Part shown: one piece after another, positions 1-4,809 of the stretch | Layout of the letters: every line of letters starts with the position of its first letter | How positions within the stretch are numbered: the stretch's first letter is position 1 | From: an uncultured Spirochaetaceae bacterium | GTDB taxonomy: Bacteria > Spirochaetota > Spirochaetia > SZUA-6 > Bin103 | DNA length: 8,133 nucleotides | Assembly (NCBI GenBank): GCA_913043885.1 | Contig: CAJWOB010000099.1 | Span: 1-8,133, forward strand | Direction: 5' to 3' | Notes under the pieces: model-generated | What the model saw: the letters and a program-made list of their open reading frames with translations, nothing else | Database searches by the model: none | Told to the model about the DNA's origin: nothing | Translations under genes and position numbers: made by a program

Positions 1-2177
1 CCGCCGCGTCCCGGGCCGCCGGGGCCTCCGCCCGAGCCACCTGGGCGGCCGCCGCCACGCGAGTCGCGGAAGCGACCTTCGACGCCTCCCTCGCTCTCCA
101 TCCACTCGGGGGTGGCCAGGTTGGCGCGCCCCATCCGGTCGATCTCGATGAGCTGCACCTTCACCTTCTGGCCAAGCTCGAGCACATCGTCCACCGACTC
201 CACGTGCTCCTTTGAAATCTTGGAGATGTGGAGTAGCCCTTCCTTGCCCGGCAGGTACTCGACGAATGCGCCGAAGTCCATGATGCGCTTGACGGTCGCC
301 TCGTACTCGGTGCCGACCTCGGGCTCTTCGACCGCCTGCCGCACCAGATCGAGAGCACGGTCTGCACTCTCCTTGCGCTTGGCATAGATGAGCACGGTGC
401 CATCTTCCTGGATGTTGATGTCGGCGCCGCTTTCTTCCGTTATGGCGCGGATGCTGGCGCCGCCCGGACCGATGAGCGCGCCAATCTTGTCCTCGGGGAT
501 GTTGGTGGTGACGATCTTGGGCGCGAAGTCCGAGATATCCTCGCGCGGCTCGGCGATGGTCTCGGCCATGATTTCCAGGATCCGCAGCCGTCCCGCCTTC
601 GCCTTTTGCAGAGCGGTCTCGAGCACCGAGCGGTCGACCCCCGCCACCTTTATGTCCATCTGAAAGCCGGTGATACCGCTGTCGGTACCGGCAACCTTGA
701 AGTCCATGTCGCCGAGGTGGTCCTCCTCGCCGAGGATGTCGCTGAGCACCACGTGGCGTTCGCCGTCGGTAATGAGGCCCATGGCGATGCCGGCCACCGA
801 CTTCTTGATCGGGACGCCGGCCGTCAACATGCTCAACGTGCCGCCGCATACGGACGCCATCGACGACGACCCGTTGGACTCCAGGATCTCGGAGACCACG
901 CGAACGGTGTAGGGGAACTCCTCCTTGGGAGGAACTACCGCGGCGAGGGCCCGCTCGGCGAGGTGGCCGTGACCGACCTCACGACGACCGGTGCCGAGGC
1001 GTCCGGTCTCCCCCACCGAGAAGGGCGGGAAGTTGTAGTGCAGCATGAAGTGCTTGCGCTGGTCCTGGTCGTGCTCCAACGCGTCCAGAATGCGCAGCTC
1101 GTCCCCCTCGGTGCCGAGCGTGGTCAGCGCCAGGGCCTGCGTCTCGCCGCGGGTAAACAGCGCAGCGCCGTGGGTACGTGGCAGCACATCTACCTCGCAG
1201 GTGATCTGGCGGATGTCGTCGGGCCCGCGGCCGTCGGTGCGCACCTGCTTGCCGAGGATCGACTCACGCACCACGTGCGTCTCCAGATCCTCGAACATGT
1301 CCTTGGCCTGCTTCTTCTGCTCCTCCGGGATGCGGTCGGCAAACTCGGCCAGCGCGCTGTTGCGCACTTCCTTGACGGCGGCGGAGCGCTCGAACTTGCC
1401 TTTGACAAAGCACGCCTCTTCCATCTTGGGGAGCGCCCACTGCCACATCTCGTCCTGCACCGCGAGCGGCTCTTCGTCCGGCGGTAGCGACAGCTTGGTG
1501 GCGCCCACCGCGGCGGCGAGCTCGTTCTGTACCCGGCACAGCTCCTTGATCTGATCGTGTGCCAGCGTGATGGCCTCGACCATCCGCTCCTCGCTGGTCT
1601 CGTCGCCACCACCTTCCACCATGGTGATGCCGGTTTCGGTGCCGGCGACCATGATCTCTAAATCACAGCGGGAGATCTGCTCGTAGGTGGGGTTGATGAT
1701 CAGATCGCCCTCGAGATCGATGACCCGCACCGCACCAACCGGTCCGTCGAAGGGCACGTTGGAAGCGGTGACGGCTGCCGAGGCGGCCACCATGGCGATG
1801 ACGTCCGGCGGGTTGACCTGGTCGGCGGAGATGACGGTCGGTACCACCTGGATGTCCCGCTTGAACGACTTGCTGAACAGCGGTCGCATCGGGCGGTCGA
1901 TGAGGCGCGACACCAGGATCTCGCGATCCTTGGGCCGCCCTTCCCGACGAAAGATGGAGCCGGGGATCTTGCCGGCAGCGTACGCCTTCTCGTTGTACTC
2001 GACCTGAAGTGGTACGTAGTCGAGGTCTTCCTTTGTCGAGTCGGAACAGCAGACGGTCGCCAGGACGGCGGAGCCTGCGTACTGCGCGTATACCGCGCCA
2101 TTTGCTTGCTTGGCCAGGCGGCCGGTCTCGAGGATGAGATCCTCTTGACCCACCTGGCAGGTGACTGTGTGTTTCAT
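1..2177 (-). CDS. pnp: Polyribonucleotide nucleotidyltransferase (PNPase), 3' end cut by window edge
   Basis: PNPase degrades RNA 3' to 5' by phosphorolysis and is a core exoribonuclease of the degradosome. The frame is open from ATG at 2177 through base 1, giving 725 codons without a stop. Seen: first RNase PH domain (from residue 1, with EGRPKDREILVSRLIDRPMR), helical linker, second RNase PH domain starting near VRTDGRG (312-318) with phosphate-binding Ser437-439, catalytic Asp486 and Asp492, and Lys494 (EEDHLGDMDFK; E. coli numbering coincides). A KH domain follows with its GxxG loop as GPGG (570-573), then an S1 domain (about 622-692, ending RANLATPEW). After S1 comes a Gly/Arg-rich tail from about residue 703, SRGGGRPGGSGGGPGGPGRG, still open at the edge. 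All catalytic residues are present. The length already exceeds E. coli PNPase (711). Confidence 0.97.
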   Translation of the reverse strand, partial: MKHTVTCQVGQEDLILETGRLAKQANGAVYAQYAGSAVLATVCCSDSTKEDLDYVPLQVEYNEKAYAAGKIPGSIFRREGRPKDREILVSRLIDRPMRPLFSKSFKRDIQVVPTVISADQVNPPDVIAMVAASAAVTASNVPFDGPVGAVRVIDLEGDLIINPTYEQISRCDLEIMVAGTETGITMVEGGGDETSEERMVEAITLAHDQIKELCRVQNELAAAVGATKLSLPPDEEPLAVQDEMWQWALPKMEEACFVKGKFERSAAVKEVRNSALAEFADRIPEEQKKQAKDMFEDLETHVVRESILGKQVRTDGRGPDDIRQITCEVDVLPRTHGAALFTRGETQALALTTLGTEGDELRILDALEHDQDQRKHFMLHYNFPPFSVGETGRLGTGRREVGHGHLAERALAAVVPPKEEFPYTVRVVSEILESNGSSSMASVCGGTLSMLTAGVPIKKSVAGIAMGLITDGERHVVLSDILGEEDHLGDMDFKVAGTDSGITGFQMDIKVAGVDRSVLETALQKAKAGRLRILEIMAETIAEPREDISDFAPKIVTTNIPEDKIGALIGPGGASIRAITEESGADINIQEDGTVLIYAKRKESADRALDLVRQAVEEPEVGTEYEATVKRIMDFGAFVEYLPGKEGLLHISKISKEHVESVDDVLELGQKVKVQLIEIDRMGRANLATPEWMESEGGVEGRFRDSRGGGRPGGSGGGPGGPGRG

Positions 2178-2183
2178 GTTGAT

Positions 2184-2187
2184 TCCT
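2184..2187 (-). promoter_or_regulatory. Shine-Dalgarno of pnp
   Basis: AGGA on the mRNA strand lies 6 bases before the pnp ATG (2175-2177), which supports that start codon. It lies in a short A/U-rich stretch just 3' of the leader stem-loop. Confidence 0.75.
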
Positions 2188-2195
2188 ATTGTCGA

Positions 2196-2222
2196 AATGC
2201 GGCGATCCGCTGGCCCCGCATT
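2196..2222 (-). promoter_or_regulatory. Inverted repeat (stem-loop) in the pnp leader
   Basis: On the mRNA strand AATGCGG (2216-2222) pairs perfectly with CCGCATT (2196-2202) around a 13-base loop. The loop itself contains a second GCGG that could pair instead with the same CCGC (GCGG-ATCG-CCGC), giving two alternative structures. The stem ends 8 bases upstream of the pnp Shine-Dalgarno. In E. coli the rpsO-pnp leader folds into a stem cut by RNase III, through which PNPase limits its own synthesis. A similar role here is inferred from position only. Confidence 0.55.
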
Positions 2223-2268
2223 GATGAACGGTGGCCGATCGGACGCAAGATTTCTGAATTGACTGCTA

Positions 2269-2547
2269 TTAGCGCCGCAGGCCGAGTTTCTCGATTACCG
2301 CGCGGTAGCGTTTGATGTCGCTTCGCTGCAGGTAGCCGAGTAGCCGGCGTCGCTTGCCCACCATTTTGAGCAGGCCGCGGCGCGAGGCGTGGTCCTTGCG
2401 GTTCTCGCGAAAGTGCTCGGTGAGCCCTTCGATTCTGCGCGTAAGCAGGGCGATCTGCACCTCGGTGCGGCCGGTGTTCTTCTCCGGCGCGCTGTCGCCC
2501 CCAAACTCCTTGACGGTCGCTGCTCGGTCTTCTGCTGTAATTGCCAC
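2269..2547 (-). CDS. rpsO: 30S ribosomal protein S15
   Basis: S15 is a primary binder of the central domain of 16S rRNA and nucleates 30S platform assembly. The 92 residues compare with about 89 in most bacteria; the extra residues appear to lie in the GGDSAPEKNTGRTEVQ segment (16-31). Seen: the RTEVQIALLT helix, HFRENRKDHASRRGLLKMVG (45-64) with the conserved His and Asp residues of the family signature, RRRLLGYLQRSD, and a basic C-terminus. The start is GTG (2545-2547), chosen because it is preceded by a good AGGA and gives the standard N-terminus (M)AITAEDR. The stop is TAA. It directly precedes pnp, the common rpsO-pnp pairing. Confidence 0.98.
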   Translation of the reverse strand: MAITAEDRAATVKEFGGDSAPEKNTGRTEVQIALLTRRIEGLTEHFRENRKDHASRRGLLKMVGKRRRLLGYLQRSDIKRYRAVIEKLGLRR

Positions 2548-2571
2548 TCTCTTTCCTACTTCCTTTCCTTC
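2548..2571 (-). promoter_or_regulatory. Purine-rich ribosome binding region of rpsO
   Basis: The 24 bases before the rpsO start are all purines on the mRNA strand except one U, and contain AGGA three times. The nearest AGGA (2554-2557) lies 6 bases before GTG, an optimal spacing. This supports the GTG start and suggests strong translation, in contrast with the weak sites of infB, truB and ribF. Confidence 0.8.
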
Positions 2572-2585
2572 GTCCGCTCGACCGT

Positions 2586-2601
2586 GCGCATTCCGATGCG
2601 C
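2586..2601 (-). promoter_or_regulatory. Hairpin in the rpsO leader
   Basis: On the mRNA strand GCGCAT-CGGA-ATGCGC forms a perfect 6-bp stem with a 4-base loop, in the 72-base ribF-rpsO spacer and 38 bases upstream of the rpsO start codon. There is no following U-run, so it is not an intrinsic terminator. S15 is known to repress its own mRNA by binding structured leaders in several bacterial groups, with sequences that differ between groups. This stem is a candidate part of such an element. Confidence 0.5.
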
Positions 2602-2619
2602 CCACTGCTGTGCGCCGCG

Positions 2620-3441
2620 CTATGCCGTTGACCGAGTCTCCCGTGCCACCAGCTCGATGGCCTCCATTCTTCCGTTCTCGAGGGCGTGTGCGCCGCGAAC
2701 GTCCACAGAGCGATCGGTAATCTCGACCGCAACCGGCAATGCTCCACCTGCGTCGAGCACCCTGCCCGAGTAGCGCCCTGGCGGGGGGAGCAACTGACGA
2801 ACCCCCTCTCGCCCAACGCTGAACCGTAGCCCTCCCTCACTGAGAATACCGTCGGCTTGCACTCCTACGGCCACCTCGTAGGGATGGCCGAGTAGCTGCA
2901 CCGCCAACCGGATGTCGCCGGCACTCAAAGCCCGGCGTATGCGACTACTGCTTATCGGCTGCCCGTTGACTTGCATGGGAGAGACAGGGTCGACCTCCAC
3001 TCCATCCGGAGTAAGCAGCCTAAGCATCGCTGCAACATCGGTGTCGCGGCCCCTTCCGCAGCGAAACGACGAGCCGACTGCCAGCCGCACCAGCGGCAGC
3101 GCGCTCGTGAGTGCGGCAAGGAAATCTTTGCCAGGCATTCTACTGAAGTCCCTGGAGAAGTCAATCACAACGACATGGCTGACGCCGGCTGCGGCCAGCG
3201 CGCGGTAGCGCTGTTCTTCGGTCATCAGCGCATCGACTGCCGCCCCTGTCAGCACGCTGCGTGGGGGGACCCGGAAGGTCACCGCGATCCGATGATCCAC
3301 CTCCAGCGGCTGCAGCCGACGCAGCAGCTCGGCATGCCCGCGATGCACCCCGTCGAACGTGCCGATCGTGGCAGCGGCCGTGCCTCCGAGCTCCCCTGCC
3401 CCCCCGGCAACCACGTCGTCCCAACCGATCACCTCGGGCAT
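2620..3441 (-). CDS. ribF: RibF-family FAD synthetase, riboflavin kinase half degenerate
   Basis: RibF normally phosphorylates riboflavin to FMN (C-terminal kinase) and adenylates FMN to FAD (N-terminal nucleotidyltransferase). In this 273-residue protein the N-terminal half is well preserved: GTFDGVHRGH (27-36), VGSSFRCGRGRDTD (122-135) and ISSSRIR (163-169). The C-terminal 90 residues start with LLGHPYEVAV, as in normal RibF, but contain no GFPTAN motif, no recognisable catalytic-Glu strand and no DLYG motif, and they are shorter than a usual kinase domain. I found no such motif in the other frames, so a simple frameshift does not explain it. The start is ATG at 3441: the frame is open upstream to 3561, but that would overlap truB with non-conserved sequence. 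The stop is TAG. Inference: the protein is an FMN adenylyltransferase, with kinase activity lost or strongly diverged. Confidence 0.85.
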   Translation of the reverse strand: MPEVIGWDDVVAGGAGELGGTAAATIGTFDGVHRGHAELLRRLQPLEVDHRIAVTFRVPPRSVLTGAAVDALMTEEQRYRALAAAGVSHVVVIDFSRDFSRMPGKDFLAALTSALPLVRLAVGSSFRCGRGRDTDVAAMLRLLTPDGVEVDPVSPMQVNGQPISSSRIRRALSAGDIRLAVQLLGHPYEVAVGVQADGILSEGGLRFSVGREGVRQLLPPPGRYSGRVLDAGGALPVAVEITDRSVDVRGAHALENGRMEAIELVARETRSTA

Positions 3442-3523
3442 GGGCCGTTGGCCAGGGCGAGGCTCGCCATCTACAGCTGCCACCGGCCCCGCCGTGCCGC
3501 CGGCGGCGGATCCCGGATCTCGA
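3442..3523 (-). other. truB-ribF spacer with GC-rich hairpin potential
   Basis: These 82 bases hold a 12-base perfect palindrome GCCGCCGGCGGC (3496-3507) and a 5-bp stem with 3-base loop (GGCGA/TCGCC, 3456-3468) that sits about 14 bases upstream of the ribF ATG. There is no U-tract, so neither looks like an intrinsic terminator. No FMN-riboswitch-like architecture fits in this length, and no convincing Shine-Dalgarno precedes ribF. In this GC-rich DNA the inverted repeats may be accidental. Confidence 0.4.
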
Positions 3524-4453
3524 TCAGCCACGCCGCGCGCCCTCGGCCGTCGGGGCGGCAAACACGGCCGCGTAGCGCAGGTGCGAGGCCTGGCCCTGCT
3601 GGGCCCTACCCTTCTGCCCAGCGCCGCGCATCAGCAGCGCCACCAGCTCGCCGCCTTCATCCAGCGCAGCAACGTAGGCGCCGCTACCGACAAGCGACTG
3701 GAAGTAGCCGGGGCGCGGCGGTTTGCCCTGGCGCACGTCGCCGAGATGCTTCGGCGTCACGACGCAGCTGTCGACGGCATCGAGCCTGGCCACGAATCGT
3801 CCCGGGGCGATTAGCTGTGACTCGCCGAGGTCGTCTGGCGGGGCGGCCTCGGTCACCGAGAACGGTCCCACCGCCGTACGGCGCAGCGCAACCACGTGAG
3901 CGACGGTGCCCAGCGCCGCGCCGATGTCCCGCGCCAGTGCGCGCACGTAGGTGCCGGCTGAGCAGCGCATTTCCAGCTGGAGATCGGGCGAATCGTAGCC
4001 CACGGCCTGCAGCGAGAGAACGTCGACCTGGCGCTCGGGAAGCTCGACATCGCCGCCAGAACGGGCTACTCGGTAGGCGCGCTTGCCGCCTACCTGCACG
4101 GCGGAGTAGTCCGGGGGCCGCTGCGCCTGGGGGCCGACGAAGCGAGGCAGCACGTCGATGAGGTGCTGCTCATCCGGCACAGGGCCAGTCGCTACCACGT
4201 CCCCTTCGGTGTCCAGGGTATCGGTGGCTTGCCCAAAACGGAACGTGGCGGTGTAGGTCTTGTCCAAGCCGCTCAGGAGCACCGCCAGGCGAGTCGCCTG
4301 GCCCACCAGCGCACACAGCAGCCCAGTGGCAAACGGATCGAGCGTGCCGGCGTGCCCGACACGTCGCGTGCGGAAGGTACGCTTGAGAGCGTACAGGGCG
4401 CCGTGGCTGGACGCCGCCGCCGGTTTGTCCAGCAGCGCCAGCCCGCCAGCCAC
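3524..4453 (-). CDS. truB: tRNA pseudouridine(55) synthase
   Basis: TruB isomerises uridine 55 in the T-psi-C loop of tRNAs to pseudouridine and also acts as a tRNA chaperone. The 309 residues are close to the usual length. Seen: motif I LDKPAAASSH (8-17), the catalytic-Asp motif GHAGTLDPFATGLL (33-46) with catalytic D39, KTYTATFRFG (65-74) with the conserved Tyr67, RPPDYSAVQVGGKRAY, and the later CSAGTYVRALARDIG motif. The last 60 or so residues resemble the C-terminal PUA-like extension. The start is GTG at 4451-4453, 8 bases after the rbfA stop; it places the LLDKP motif at the normal distance from the N-terminus. No strong Shine-Dalgarno is seen, so coupling to rbfA translation is likely. 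The stop is TGA at 3524-3526. Confidence 0.96.
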   Translation of the reverse strand: MAGGLALLDKPAAASSHGALYALKRTFRTRRVGHAGTLDPFATGLLCALVGQATRLAVLLSGLDKTYTATFRFGQATDTLDTEGDVVATGPVPDEQHLIDVLPRFVGPQAQRPPDYSAVQVGGKRAYRVARSGGDVELPERQVDVLSLQAVGYDSPDLQLEMRCSAGTYVRALARDIGAALGTVAHVVALRRTAVGPFSVTEAAPPDDLGESQLIAPGRFVARLDAVDSCVVTPKHLGDVRQGKPPRPGYFQSLVGSGAYVAALDEGGELVALLMRGAGQKGRAQQGQASHLRYAAVFAAPTAEGARRG

Positions 4454-4461
4454 CGGCGCGC

Positions 4462-4809
4462 TCAGTCGGCCAGGTCCTTCAGCTGCTGGGTAACGTCGAA
4501 GCCCTTCCGCAGCGACTCGTCGGCCAGAAACCGCAGCCGCGGTGTGTGCCGCATCTTCATGTGGGCGGCGATCTGGCGCTGGATGTAGCCGGCAGCACCG
4601 TTCAGCGCCGCCACTGCGTCGTCGAGAGCAGCGCGCTCACCGTAAAAAGAGATGTAGACGCGGGCGCTCGATAGGTCCTTACCAACGCGCACGCCGGCGA
4701 CAGTCAGGAGCGTATCAATGCGGGGGTCTTTGAGCGTGCCTCCGGAGATCAGCGAGCCAATCTCGCTCTCGAGAAAGCTCTCAACCCTTCTGAGCCGTAG
4801 CTCCGACAC
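4462..4809 (-). CDS. rbfA: 30S ribosome-binding factor A
   Basis: RbfA is a small single-KH-fold protein that binds the 30S subunit and helps mature the 5' end of 16S rRNA. The 115 residues match the family's length. Seen: N-terminal RLRRVESFLESEIGSLI, a core with DPRIDTLLTVAGVRVGKDLSSARVYISFYG, and the C-terminal signature GAAGYIQRQIAAHMKMRHTP followed by RLRFLADES. The start is GTG (4807-4809); no better in-frame start lies before the conserved region, so this codon is probably real. The gene overlaps the infB 3' end by 29 bases, which suggests translational coupling; only a weak GAGA-type ribosome-binding sequence precedes it. It ends with TGA, 8 bases before truB. Confidence 0.95.
   Translation of the reverse strand: MSELRLRRVESFLESEIGSLISGGTLKDPRIDTLLTVAGVRVGKDLSSARVYISFYGERAALDDAVAALNGAAGYIQRQIAAHMKMRHTPRLRFLADESLRKGFDVTQQLKDLAD

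Noticed and set aside
2234..2241. 8-base palindrome CCGATCGG in the rpsO-pnp spacer
   Set aside because: It is short and isolated, and expected by chance in GC-rich DNA; nothing links it to a regulator.
2178..2268. A separate sigma70 promoter for pnp in the rpsO-pnp spacer
   Set aside because: I could find no pair of -35 and -10 hexamers close to consensus at acceptable spacing; TTGCGT with CATCAAT is too weak to claim.
3442..3523. FMN riboswitch upstream of ribF
   Set aside because: The 82-base spacer is too short for the six-helix RFN element and shows none of its conserved segments that I can recognise.
3442..3561. A longer ribF N-terminus beginning at 3561
   Set aside because: It would overlap truB and add a Pro/Arg/Gly-rich sequence absent from the family. 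The ATG at 3441 gives a normal distance to GTFDGVHRGH.
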